Shown here in pieces: positions 6,843 through 15,239 of a DNA stretch of 27,893 bases. The stretch's first letter is position 1; each line of letters starts with the position of its first letter. This DNA is from JADCCX01 sp031373545 (GTDB taxonomy: Bacteria; Pseudomonadota; Alphaproteobacteria; Rhizobiales; Beijerinckiaceae). The position numbers and the translations under genes were made by a program. Location: the NCBI GenBank assembly GCA_031373545.1, contig JANMMT010000050.1, positions 1 through 27,893 of the forward strand, in the 5' to 3' direction. Under the pieces are notes generated by a model. It ran no database searches, was not told the DNA's origin, and saw only the letters and a program-made list of their open reading frames with translations.

Positions 6843-7568
6843 ATGACGGATCTCACCCTTCCCGGCGTGGTGGCGGCTGGCCTGCTGTCGTTTCTCAGCC
6901 CCTGCGTGCTGCCGCTCGTGCCGCCGTATCTGGCCTACATGGCGGGCACCAGCGTTTCGGCACTGACGACGGACGAGCCGCAGGCGAACCGCCGCGTGCT
7001 GCTGGCGGCGCTGTGCTTCGTGCTGGGTTTTGCCACCGTGTTCGTGTTGCTCGGCGCGGGTGCATCCAGCATGGGGCGAGTGCTGCGCATCTACAGCGAT
7101 TGGCTCAGCGTCGCGGCGGGTGCGGTCATCATTGTCATGGGTCTGCACTTTCTGGGCGTGTTTCGCATAGGCCTGCTGTACCGCGAGGCGCGGCTCGATG
7201 TGCGCCGCCCCGCCAGCTTTTCGGGCGCGTATCTCATGGGCCTGGCCTTCGCCTTTGGCTGGACACCCTGCATCGGCCCCGTGCTCGGCGCGGTGATGGC
7301 GGTGGCGGGCGCGCAGGCCAGCGTGGTGCAGGGGATGGGCCTGCTCGCCTTGTATGCGGCGGGCCTGGGCATTCCGTTTTTGCTGGCTGCCTTGTTCATG
7401 GGGCCGTTCACGCGGCTGCTGGCGCGGCTCAAACCGCGCATGGGCCTGATCGAAAAGGTCATGGGCGGGCTGCTGGTTCTCACCGGCATCGCCTTCCTCA
7501 GCGGCGGCATGGCCACAGCGGCGTTCTGGTTGCTGGAGACCTTCCCGGCGCTGGGCAGGCTGGGTTAA
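6843..7568 (+). CDS. ccdA: CcdA-type thiol-disulfide electron carrier for cytochrome c biogenesis
   Basis: This 241-residue protein has six or so membrane segments and belongs to the CcdA/DsbD-transmembrane family. It carries reducing power from cytoplasmic thioredoxin across the inner membrane to periplasmic thioredoxin-like partners. The two redox cysteines are visible: Cys21 in FLSPCVLPLVPPYL and Cys143 in GWTPCIGPVLG, one in each half of the internally duplicated fold. The length is typical of single-domain CcdA and lacks the extra periplasmic domains of DsbD. The gene stands 77 bases after purB with no clear ribosome-binding site. Transcription ends at the bidirectional terminator at 7584-7613. 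No other cytochrome c maturation genes are nearby. Confidence 0.92.
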   Translation: MTDLTLPGVVAAGLLSFLSPCVLPLVPPYLAYMAGTSVSALTTDEPQANRRVLLAALCFVLGFATVFVLLGAGASSMGRVLRIYSDWLSVAAGAVIIVMGLHFLGVFRIGLLYREARLDVRRPASFSGAYLMGLAFAFGWTPCIGPVLGAVMAVAGAQASVVQGMGLLALYAAGLGIPFLLAALFMGPFTRLLARLKPRMGLIEKVMGGLLVLTGIAFLSGGMATAAFWLLETFPALGRLG

Positions 7569-7583
7569 AGCCACTGGGATGAC

Positions 7584-7613
7584 AAAAAACCGCCGGGTTG
7601 CCCCGACGGTTTT
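7584..7613. terminator. Bidirectional intrinsic terminator between ccdA and livK
   Basis: AAAACCG (7586-7592) pairs with CGGTTTT (7607-7613) and CGGG (7594-7597) with CCCG (7602-7605), with one internal mismatch and a 4-base loop. A-run and T-run flank the stem, so it can act on both strands for the convergent ccdA and livK genes. Confidence 0.88.
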
Positions 7614-7638
7614 GCATGTTCGATCTCGAAGTGTCTGA

Positions 7639-8757
7639 TCAATCTTCGACGTAGGTGATACGGCCGCCGACGTTCTTCCAGGTGTACATCACATAGTCAG
7701 GGCGGGTGATGTCACCCTTCTTGTCGTACTTCAGCTCACCAATCACGGTCTTGAAGCCGACGCCCGAGCGGATGTGCTCGGCCATGCGCTTGGCATCCAC
7801 CGAGTTGATCGCCTTGGCGGCTTCGGCAAACACCTGCAGGCCGGCGTAGGAATAGAGCGTATAGGCCTCGGGGTTGACGCCCTTGTCGGTGAACGTCTTG
7901 ACAATGGCCGCTGCCTCGGGGCGCTTGCGCGGATCGGGCGAGTAGGTCATCAGCGTGCCTTCGGCCGCAGGGCCGGCAATCGTCGCGTATTCCTGCGAGG
8001 TGATGCCATCGCCCGACATGAGCGGCGCACGCAGGCCCTGGTCACGCATCTGGCGCACGATCAAGCCGCCTTCGGTGTGCAGGCCGCCCCAGTAGACGAG
8101 GTCGGCACCGCCGGCGCGCAGGCGCGTGATGAGGGCGGAAAAGTCCTTCTCGCCCACATTCACGCCTTCGAACATGATCTCCTTGACGTTGGCGGCGTTC
8201 ATGGCCTTCTGCGTCTCGGCGGCAAGGCCCTGGCCGTACGGCGTCTTGTCGTGCACGATGGCAACCTTCTTGCCAGCGAAGTTCTTGACGATATGGCCAG
8301 CGGCCACGGCGCCCTGCTGGTCGTCACGACCGCAGGTGCGGAACACATTCCACAGGCCGCGCTCGGTGATCTTCGGGTTGGTGGCGGAGGGCGAAATCAT
8401 GATCGCGCCATTTTCGGCGTAGACTTCCGATGTCGGCAGCATCACGCCGGAGTTGAACGGCCCGACGATGTGGCGGACACCGTCTGCAATCATCTTGTTG
8501 GCGACCGATACGCCCTGACGCGGGTCAGAGGCATCGTCACCGCGCAGCGCCACCAGCTTGCGGCCGAGCAGGCCGCCGGCGGCGTTGATGTCGGCGATGG
8601 CCTGGTCGGCACCATCCGTCAGCTGCTTGCCGAAGGCGGCGTTGGGGCCGGTGATCGGCCCGATCGTGCCGATCTTGAGGTCCTGCGCCTGCGCGAAGGC
8701 ACGGCCGGAAAGTGCTGTGGTGGCCGCTACGGCAGCCATGAAATGTCTGCGATCCAT
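7639..8757 (-). CDS. livK: Branched-chain amino acid ABC transporter, periplasmic substrate-binding protein
   Basis: This 372-residue protein belongs to the type I periplasmic binding proteins of the LivJ/LivK family. An N-terminal signal begins MDRRHFMAAVAA, with an Arg-Arg pair reminiscent of a Tat signal, and a probable cleavage after GRAFA (about residue 22). The mature start DLKIGTIGPITGPNAAFGKQ is typical of the family. The ATG at 8757 is chosen because it opens the signal sequence; an in-frame start at 8826 would add 23 basic residues before it. It is the last gene of the liv operon, separated from the DUF6867 gene by 133 bases that hold two hairpins. The ligand may be Leu/Ile/Val or another amide or aromatic compound, as this family is broad. 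Confidence 0.9.
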   Translation of the reverse strand: MDRRHFMAAVAATTALSGRAFAQAQDLKIGTIGPITGPNAAFGKQLTDGADQAIADINAAGGLLGRKLVALRGDDASDPRQGVSVANKMIADGVRHIVGPFNSGVMLPTSEVYAENGAIMISPSATNPKITERGLWNVFRTCGRDDQQGAVAAGHIVKNFAGKKVAIVHDKTPYGQGLAAETQKAMNAANVKEIMFEGVNVGEKDFSALITRLRAGGADLVYWGGLHTEGGLIVRQMRDQGLRAPLMSGDGITSQEYATIAGPAAEGTLMTYSPDPRKRPEAAAIVKTFTDKGVNPEAYTLYSYAGLQVFAEAAKAINSVDAKRMAEHIRSGVGFKTVIGELKYDKKGDITRPDYVMYTWKNVGGRITYVED

Positions 8758-8815
8758 ACGAGGTGATCTCCCATTGAGGTGGCCCGGAGAGCGCCGGAGC
8801 CGGTTCGGACAGGCC

Positions 8816-8861
8816 ATTGCACCCATCCACGCGGTGCAATGAAGCCCGTTTTCATCGGGCT
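8816..8861 (-). other. Two consecutive hairpins before livK
   Basis: ATTGCACC (8816-8823) pairs perfectly with GGTGCAAT (8833-8840) around a 9-base loop, and AGCCCG (8843-8848) pairs with CGGGCT (8856-8861) around a 7-base loop. Both lie in the gap before livK within the liv transcript. No T-tract follows, so they are more likely mRNA-stabilising or processing structures than terminators. Confidence 0.6.
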
Positions 8862-8890
8862 GTCACGCTCAAAATGCAGCCGCCAGCGTG

Positions 8891-9247
8891 TTAAGACGCC
8901 TGACCCTTGCGCCGCCATGCCAGCGGCCCGGCGGCATCGTAGGCGAAGGCATATTGTGTCGACATCTGCACCGAGCGCTGCATGCGCCAACCCGCATAGG
9001 AAAACGCAAAAAGAACAACATAATCAACGATATAGAATTGCAACGACAGCAAGGTTCCCTGAAACAGGGCAAAATGGATGAACCGCACCGCGCAGTTGAG
9101 CAGCGCCACATAAACCGGCACGAGCACAAACGGCTTCCAGGTCTTGGCCAATGCGCGGCCCATCTGCCAAGCAGCCGCCCCGCCCATGATGACTGTGATC
9201 AGCACGAACAGCCAGGCTGAGTGCTCTTCATAGAGGACGCCTTGCAT
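8891..9247 (-). CDS. DUF6867-type small membrane protein of the liv operon
   Basis: This 118-residue protein has three predicted membrane helices (about 12-32, 41-62 and 68-88) and a basic C-terminus ending in AWRRKGQAS. Its sequence features MQGVLYEE, RFIHFALFQGTLLSL and STQY match a small conserved membrane protein (DUF6867) found in liv operons of Rhizobiales. The ATG at 9247 is preferred to the TTG at 9253 because GGGAGG lies eight bases upstream and homologues begin MQG. It starts two bases after the livF stop, so it is translated with the transporter genes. Its function is unknown; the context suggests an accessory membrane subunit of the ABC transporter. I am confident of the family resemblance from memory, without an alignment. 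Confidence 0.75.
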   Translation of the reverse strand: MQGVLYEEHSAWLFVLITVIMGGAAAWQMGRALAKTWKPFVLVPVYVALLNCAVRFIHFALFQGTLLSLQFYIVDYVVLFAFSYAGWRMQRSVQMSTQYAFAYDAAGPLAWRRKGQAS

Positions 9248-9249
9248 GT

Positions 9250-9992
<743 letters not shown>

Positions 9993-9996
<4 letters not shown>

Positions 9997-10904
9997 AGGC
10001 CCACCTCCGCCTCGATCCGGGCGACCTCTTCCTCGTCATCCGCACCGAGATAGGCGGCAATGACCTTGGGGTCGTTGCGAATGGCGTCCGGCGTTCCATC
10101 CGCGATCTTGGTGCCGTAATCGAGCACCACGACGTGGTCGGAAATCTCCATCACAACCGTCATGTCATGCTCGATCAGCAGCACCGCCGTGCCATGATCT
10201 TTGCGGATGGAAAGCAGCAGCGCATTCAGCTCAGCGCTTTCCTTGGGGTTGAGGCCCGCTGCGGGTTCATCGAGGCACAACAGATGTGGATCGGTGCACA
10301 TGGCGCGGGCGATTTCCAGCCGCCGCTGGTCGCCGTAAGGGAGTTCGCCGGCTGAATCATCGGCGCGGTCCATGAGCTTGGTCTTGTCGAGCCAGAATTT
10401 CGCCTTTTCGATGGCGGCCTTCTCGGCCTCGCGAAAGCGCCGTGTGCCCAGCAGCCCGCCGATCGTCCATTGTGAGGCCGTCATGAGCGCATTGTGCTGC
10501 CCCACGATCAGATTCTCCAAGACGGTGAGGCCCGAAAAGAGGCGGATGTTCTGGAAGGTGCGCGCCACCTTGGCTTTGGCCGTGATCTCGAAATCCGGCA
10601 TGCGTTCAAGCAGAAACAGCCGCTCGGGGCCGGGCGCTTCTGCGGTGCGGTCGCTGTCCGTCAGCGCGTCCATGCGCGCGAAGAGGTCGCCACCGCCCGT
10701 GCCGTGGCGAAAGCCGATGCGCCCTTCTGTCGGTTTGTAAAAACCCGTGATGCAGTTGAACACGGTGGTCTTGCCCGCACCGTTGGGGCCGATCAGCGCG
10801 GTGATGTCACCCGCATGGGCGGTAAACGAGAGGTCGTTAATCGCCACCAGGCCGCCAAAGCGCATGGTGAGATGTTCGACATTGAGAATGGGGGCACCGC
10901 GCAT
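9993..10904 (-). CDS. livG: Branched-chain amino acid ABC transporter ATPase LivG, with insertion
   Basis: This 303-residue nucleotide-binding subunit has Walker A GPNGAGKT at 39-46, TFQNIRLF (Q-loop) at 116-123, the signature ELPYGDQRR at 187-195 and Walker B LLCLDEP at 208-214. It is about 45 residues longer than E. coli LivG (255). The extra residues lie at about 66-107, between Walker A and the Q-loop, and include an acidic stretch ALTDSDRTAEAPGPERL. Similar insertions are known in alphaproteobacterial LivG proteins. The start lies 15 bases from a palindromic repeat that separates it from livM, and its only weak ribosome-binding site (AGGA) touches the repeat edge. Its stop overlaps livF. 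Confidence 0.94.
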
Positions 10905-10918
10905 CAGAAATGGATTCC

Positions 10919-11040
10919 TGTCATCCCCGGCGAGCGAAGCGAGGGAAGGGGATCCAGAACAAAGGCCAATGCACGGATGGACCGATCAAGACTGGATTCC
11001 CTTCCCCTGCGCGGCTGCGCCGCTGCGGCCGGGAATGACA
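10919..11040. repeat. Palindromic intergenic repeat, copy 2, inside the liv operon
   Basis: The ends TGTCATCCCCGGC (10919-10931) and GCCGGGAATGACA (11028-11040) are inverted with one mismatch. Inner arms GAGGGAAGGGGATCCAG and CTGGATTCCCTTCCCC are also inverted. It is related to the copy at 3097-3205. It occupies nearly all of the 148-base gap between livM and livG and would fold into a long stem in the mRNA. Confidence 0.88.
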
Positions 11041-11052
11041 CTGTGAGCGTAA

Positions 11053-12444
11053 TCATCCGTGGCCCTCCTTCACGTTCTCCGCCCCGATCATCTTGCGCTC
11101 TTTCAGGAAAATCGACGGGGTGCGCACGGCAATCAGCCCACGCGGTTTCCACAGCATCATGAGCACCATGCCCAGGCCCACCAGCAGCATGCGATATTTG
11201 GTGGGGTCATCGCCGATGACGGGCTTCAGAAACTCGAATTCGCGCAGAATTTCGCTGCCACCGATTAGCGCGATGGAAGCCAGCACCACGCCCAGCAGCG
11301 AGCCCATGCCGCCCAGCACGACGATGGCGAGGATGAGCGCGGATTCCAGAAACTTGAAGCTTTCCGGCGTGATGAACCCTTGCCGCGCGCCGAAGAACGC
11401 ACCGGCAAAACCTCCGAACATCGCGCCGATGGCAAAGGCCGTGAGCTTGGTGTTGGTGGTGTTCATGCCGATGGCGCGGCAGGCGATTTCATCCTCGCGC
11501 AGGGCTTCCCAGGCGCGGCCCACGGGCAGTCGCTTGAGCCGCAGCGTCACCCAGGCCGTCAGCAGCGCCAGCGCCAAAATGGTGTAATACAGAAACACCG
11601 TGCGGTAGACCGGCGTGAACTCCAGCCCGAAACGCGCCGCGAAGCCCTTGTCCGAAGCGTTGAAGGGAATGCCGAAAAAGTCGATGCGCGGGGCGGACAT
11701 GCCGGAGCCACCGCCCGTCAGATCACGCCAGTTCAGCGCCACGAGGTAGATGATCTCGCCAAAGGCCAGCGTCACGATGGCGAGGTAGTCGCCCCTGAGG
11801 CGCAGCACGGGGAACCCCAGCATCACGCCCCACAACGCCGCCATGACGCCCGCCACAGGCAGCGCCAGCCAGAAGGAAAAGCCATATTGCTGCGACAGCA
11901 GCGCGTAGGTGTAGGAGCCGATGGCGTAGAACGCCACATACCCCAGATCGAGCAGGCCCGCGAGGCCGACCACGATGTTGAGGCCCCAGCCTAGCATGAT
12001 GTAGATGAGGATTTGCACGCCGAAATTATCCACCCATTTGGGGATGGAATCGGGCCCCGCCACCAGTGTCACGATGACCGGAAACAGCGCGAGAAGCACA
12101 ACACCAAGGGGCATGAGCTTCTGCTCCAGCTTCACGAACGCCGCACCCGTGGAAGCGGGCCTGCGCTCGCGCTTTTCTGCGGCCAGCGCCCGGTTCCAGG
12201 TCACATAGCTGCGGATCAGGCTGCCGACGAACACGGCCGCAACCATCGAGAACAGCAGGCCCAGGCGTGGGCGCAGCACGATGGTGTTGTCCATGGACTG
12301 GTCCGTCTTGATGCCCATGATCAGGCCAAACAGCCCCAGCGCCACGACCGCTGCCAGCAGCGCGTCCTTCAGCGCGCGCTGCGCATCGAACGTGGGGGAG
12401 ACAAGCCCGGCGGCAGCGGGACCTGAACGCAGCGGAGCGGACAT
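11053..12444 (-). CDS. livM: Branched-chain amino acid ABC transporter permease LivM
   Basis: This 463-residue permease has an N-terminal region (about 1-110) with two extra hydrophobic segments near 27-45 and 62-80, followed by the main LivM domain. Conserved family features include WGLNIVVGLAGLLDLGYVAFYAIGSY-type sequence in the core and the cytoplasmic coupling loop GRAWEALREDEIACRAIGMN near residue 310. It forms the inner-membrane pore with LivH. The ATG at 12444 is one base after the livH stop, with GGAGAAGG in the end of livH as ribosome-binding site. The N-terminal extension resembles that of E. coli LivM (425 residues), so it is not abnormal. A palindromic repeat follows the stop. Confidence 0.94.
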   Translation of the reverse strand: MSAPLRSGPAAAGLVSPTFDAQRALKDALLAAVVALGLFGLIMGIKTDQSMDNTIVLRPRLGLLFSMVAAVFVGSLIRSYVTWNRALAAEKRERRPASTGAAFVKLEQKLMPLGVVLLALFPVIVTLVAGPDSIPKWVDNFGVQILIYIMLGWGLNIVVGLAGLLDLGYVAFYAIGSYTYALLSQQYGFSFWLALPVAGVMAALWGVMLGFPVLRLRGDYLAIVTLAFGEIIYLVALNWRDLTGGGSGMSAPRIDFFGIPFNASDKGFAARFGLEFTPVYRTVFLYYTILALALLTAWVTLRLKRLPVGRAWEALREDEIACRAIGMNTTNTKLTAFAIGAMFGGFAGAFFGARQGFITPESFKFLESALILAIVVLGGMGSLLGVVLASIALIGGSEILREFEFLKPVIGDDPTKYRMLLVGLGMVLMMLWKPRGLIAVRTPSIFLKERKMIGAENVKEGHG

Positions 12445-12445
12445 G

Positions 12446-13369
12446 TCAGACCTTCTCCACTTCCGGCTTGCCCAGCAACCCCTGGGGCATGAAGATGAGG
12501 GCGATCACCAGAATCGTGAAGGCCGCCACATCCTTGTAATCGATGGAGAAATACCCCGACCACAGGCTCTCGATGATGCCGATCAGCAGCCCGCCCAGCA
12601 CCGCGCCGGGGAGCGATCCGATGCCGCCCAGAACCGCCGCCGTAAACGCCTTCACACCTGGAATGAAACCGTCGTTGTAGGAGACCACATTGTATTTCAC
12701 GAGCCACATCACCGAGGCCACCGCCGCCAGGCCCGCGCCAATGACGAAGGTGATGGATACCGTCCGATCCACGTTGATGCCCAGCAGGGCGGCCATCTTG
12801 CGGTCCTGCTCGCAGGCGCGCTGCGCCCGGCCCAGCGGCGTCTTCTGCACCAGGTACCAGAACACCAGCAGCAGCACCGCCGTGACACCCATGATCAGGA
12901 GATCCTTGTAGGCCACCACCACGTCAAAGCGCTCGCCTTTCATGATCGTGAGGCCGCCGCTGATGATGTTGGCAACCGGCTTGTTGCGGGCGTCCTGCGC
13001 GAGCTGCACGAAATTAACGAGCAGGATCGACATGCCAATGGCCGAGATCAGAGGCGCGAGGCGAAACGAGCCCCGCAGCTTGCGGTACGCCACCTTCTCG
13101 ATGGCCCAATTGTAGAGGCTGGTCACCAGCACGCTGATGATGAGGCACACAAGCAACGCCAGGAAAATGCCGCCCGCACCCACGCCCACAAGCGCTGTCA
13201 CCGCAATGAACATGATCAGCGCCACGAAGGCCCCCACCATGAACACATCACCGTGGGCGAAATTGACCATGCCGATGATGCCGAAAACCATGGTGTAGCC
13301 GATGGCAATCAAACCGTAGATGGAGCCCAGCGCGATCCCGTTGATCAACTGCTGCAAGAAAACGTCCAT
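12446..13369 (-). CDS. livH: Branched-chain amino acid ABC transporter permease LivH
   Basis: This 307-residue permease opens the liv operon. It has eight or so membrane segments, begins with the family block LINGIALGSIYGLIAIGYT (8-26) and MVNFAHGDVFMVGAF (34-48), and contains the coupling loop GRAQRACEQDRKMAALLGIN at 180-199 that contacts the ATPase subunits. The length equals that of E. coli LivH (308). The ATG at 13369 has a G-rich but weak ribosome-binding site. The upstream region to 13541 is shared with the divergent flavin reductase gene and should carry the operon promoter. Confidence 0.95.
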   Translation of the reverse strand: MDVFLQQLINGIALGSIYGLIAIGYTMVFGIIGMVNFAHGDVFMVGAFVALIMFIAVTALVGVGAGGIFLALLVCLIISVLVTSLYNWAIEKVAYRKLRGSFRLAPLISAIGMSILLVNFVQLAQDARNKPVANIISGGLTIMKGERFDVVVAYKDLLIMGVTAVLLLVFWYLVQKTPLGRAQRACEQDRKMAALLGINVDRTVSITFVIGAGLAAVASVMWLVKYNVVSYNDGFIPGVKAFTAAVLGGIGSLPGAVLGGLLIGIIESLWSGYFSIDYKDVAAFTILVIALIFMPQGLLGKPEVEKV

Positions 13370-13541
13370 GCACCCACCCCGTCAAGACAACGCCGCCCCT
13401 CATGGCCACCCCTCATGCATATGGCCAAGTGATGGCTGGTATCAACAGGCCAGTTGGTTTTTCCCAACAACACTCACCCAAATCTTGCTGCGGCGCGTGG
13501 CCCCCTTGATCCCGCACGCAGGGCAGCCGATAGCGCTCACC
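13370..13541. promoter_or_regulatory. Divergent intergenic region between livH and flavin reductase gene
   Basis: This 172-base gap should hold promoters for both directions. I see a short inverted repeat GTTGG-6-CCAAC at 13453-13468 and, on the minus strand, a TTGATA box near 13438-13443 without a convincing -10 partner. Nothing else stands out. Confidence 0.35.
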
Positions 13542-14078
13542 ATGAGCAACAACGACCCCAAGAACTTTCGAGAGGCCAATTCTTTCCGAGAAGCCAAGAC
13601 CTTTCGAGAAGCCAAGACCTTTCGAGAGGCCATGAGCCGGGTCGCGGGCGCAGTGCATGTGATTGCCACCGATGGCCCTGGAGGACTTTCGGGCGCCACC
13701 GTCACGGCCATGACCTCTGTGTCGGACAGCCCCCCCAGTCTGCTGGTCTGCCTCAACAGTGGGAGCCGCACGTTGGCGGCGTTGCGCCGCAATGGCGCGT
13801 TCACGATCAACACCCTGAGCGCCGCGCAGCAGGAGGTGGCAGAGGTGTTTGCCAGCCAGCGCGGCGTGGAGGGCGAGGCGCGCTTTGCCGCACAGTATGG
13901 CTGGACCCGGCAGGGATTGCCGCTGCTTGCGGATGCGCTCGCCAATTTCTCATGCCGTCTGGCGGAAATGACCGTTGTGGGAAGCCATGTGGTGCTCATT
14001 GGCACAGTGGAGGCGGCCGAAGCCGGGCGGGAGGTGGACTCGCTTGTGTATGTGCGCCGGGGCTACAGGGCGGTATAG
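13542..14078 (+). CDS. Flavin reductase-like protein with N-terminal FREA tandem repeat
   Basis: This 178-residue protein belongs to the flavin reductase-like (split-barrel, FMN-binding) family and most resembles RutF/HpaC-type NAD(P)H:flavin reductases, which supply reduced flavin to a monooxygenase. Family features are AMSRVAGAVHVIATDGPGG (30-48), ATVTAMTSVSDSPPSLLVC and the INTLSA block. The N-terminus is unusual: FREA occurs four times at residues 9-12, 15-18, 21-24 and 27-30, the last copy being the normal domain start. The ATG at 13542 is chosen because it opens directly before the repeat; longer readings to 13320 cross the intergenic region. Its stop is one base from the convergent pcaC stop. 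No partner oxygenase is visible here. Confidence 0.8.
   Translation: MSNNDPKNFREANSFREAKTFREAKTFREAMSRVAGAVHVIATDGPGGLSGATVTAMTSVSDSPPSLLVCLNSGSRTLAALRRNGAFTINTLSAAQQEVAEVFASQRGVEGEARFAAQYGWTRQGLPLLADALANFSCRLAEMTVVGSHVVLIGTVEAAEAGREVDSLVYVRRGYRAV
13566..13631 (+). repeat. 18-bp tandem repeat encoding FREA units
   Basis: Three full 18-bp units (13566-13583, 13584-13601, 13602-13619) and a partial fourth (13620-13631) encode FREANS, FREAKT, FREAKT and FREA. Units two and three differ by a single silent base, which indicates recent duplication, and the reading frame is kept because 18 is a multiple of three. Confidence 0.95.
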
Positions 14079-14079
14079 T

Positions 14080-14466
14080 TCATCCCCTCGACATCTCGTC
14101 GAACACTTTTTGCGCCTCATGGAAAGCCGTGTTGGCGGCGGGCACGCCGGCATAGACCGCGCAGTGCATCAGAACCTCCTTGATCTCGTCGCGTGTCAGG
14201 CCATTGTGGAGCGCGCCCTTGACATGGATGCGGAACTCCTCCCAGCGGCCAAGCGCCGTGGCAACGGAGAGCACGATGATCGAACGACTTTTGTAATCCA
14301 GCCCCGGCCGGTTCCAGACATCGCCCCACGCCGTGCGGGTGATGAAATCCACCCACTCGCCGTTGAAGTCGGTCCGGCTTTTGAGCGAACGATCCACATG
14401 GGCATCGCCCAGCACACGGCGGCGGTTGGCTTCGCCGTGCTTGAGACGGTCGGTGTCGCTGGTCAT
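14080..14466 (-). CDS. pcaC: 4-carboxymuconolactone decarboxylase
   Basis: This 128-residue protein matches the carboxymuconolactone decarboxylase family, related to AhpD. PcaC converts 4-carboxymuconolactone to 3-oxoadipate enol-lactone in the protocatechuate branch of the beta-ketoadipate pathway. Typical sequence includes FITRTAWGDVWNRPGLD (41-57) and the C-terminal block HCAVYAGVPAANTAFH (101-116). The length matches stand-alone PcaC. The ATG at 14466 is preceded by AAGGAG with an eight-base spacer and overlaps the pcaD stop as ATGA. It is the last gene of a pcaB-pcaD-pcaC unit. Confidence 0.93.
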   Translation of the reverse strand: MTSDTDRLKHGEANRRRVLGDAHVDRSLKSRTDFNGEWVDFITRTAWGDVWNRPGLDYKSRSIIVLSVATALGRWEEFRIHVKGALHNGLTRDEIKEVLMHCAVYAGVPAANTAFHEAQKVFDEMSRG

Positions 14467-15239
14467 GACAAAAACTCCTTCAGCGCCTGCGTAAACGCAT
14501 CGGGCTGTTCGAGGTTGGAGATATGCGCGGCATCGAGGCTCACCCACGCAGCCCCTTTGATCCGCGCGCGCATCATTTCCATCATGGCGGGCGTGGTGGC
14601 CGGGTCATGGGCGCCGGAAATCAGCAGCACCGGGGTGGTGATGGCGCGGATGATCTCGCGCTGGTCCATGTCGCGGATCGCCGCGCAGCAGCCGCCGTAA
14701 CCCACGGCGGGCGTGGCTGCGATCATGGTCTTGATGACGGCGATCGTTTGGGGTGCGCGCGCCACAAAGGCGGGTGTGAACCAGCGCTCGATGGTGGCAT
14801 CCACAATGGCAGCCATGCCGTTTTGCGAGACGTTGCGAATGCGCCCGTTCCACAATTCCGCGGGTGGCATTTGCGCGGCGGTGTTGGCCAGAACTGCCCT
14901 GCCGATGCGGTGCGGCGCGTGGGTCAGCAACCACTGACCGACCATGCCACCTTTGGACAGGCCGCAGAAATGCGCTTTCTCGACCTTGAGAGCATCCAGC
15001 ACAGCCAGCGCATCGCGCCCCAGCTGCGCGATGGAATACGGCCCCGGTCCAGCCACGCTTTGGCCATGCCCGCGCGAGTCGTAGCGGATGATGCGAAACT
15101 GCTCGTTCAGTGCTTCGGCTTGCGGGTTCCACATTGAGAGATTGGAGGAGAGCGAGTTGGAAAACAGCAGCGCGGGGGAAGTCGCAGGGCCTTCGACCAC
15201 GATGTTGAAGGGTTCGCCGTTGAGGGTGTGGATGGGCAT
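14463..15239 (-). CDS. pcaD: 3-oxoadipate enol-lactonase
   Basis: This 258-residue alpha/beta hydrolase is PcaD, which hydrolyses 3-oxoadipate enol-lactone to 3-oxoadipate. The nucleophile is Ser95 in GLSKGG, the acid Asp212 in SGAHDPATTP and the base His239 in DAAHISNLEQP. The N-terminal strand and LLFSNSLSSNLSMW (24-37) with its oxyanion region are typical of the enzyme. The start overlaps the pcaB stop by one base (TGATG), and the stop overlaps the pcaC start, so the three genes are translationally coupled. Some bacteria fuse PcaD and PcaC into PcaL; here they are separate. Confidence 0.94.
   Translation of the reverse strand: MPIHTLNGEPFNIVVEGPATSPALLFSNSLSSNLSMWNPQAEALNEQFRIIRYDSRGHGQSVAGPGPYSIAQLGRDALAVLDALKVEKAHFCGLSKGGMVGQWLLTHAPHRIGRAVLANTAAQMPPAELWNGRIRNVSQNGMAAIVDATIERWFTPAFVARAPQTIAVIKTMIAATPAVGYGGCCAAIRDMDQREIIRAITTPVLLISGAHDPATTPAMMEMMRARIKGAAWVSLDAAHISNLEQPDAFTQALKEFLS

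Noticed and set aside
12281..13432. A 383-codon plus-strand open frame opposite livH and livM
   Set aside because: Translation is dominated by His, Gln and Arg as expected from the reverse of membrane-protein codons; livH and livM are certain.
13395..13445. Possible livH promoter with TTGATA box on the minus strand
   Set aside because: The best -10 at proper spacing matches only three of six positions.
13566..13631. CRISPR-like array suggested by regular repeats
   Set aside because: Units are 18 bp with no spacers and encode an in-frame protein repeat.
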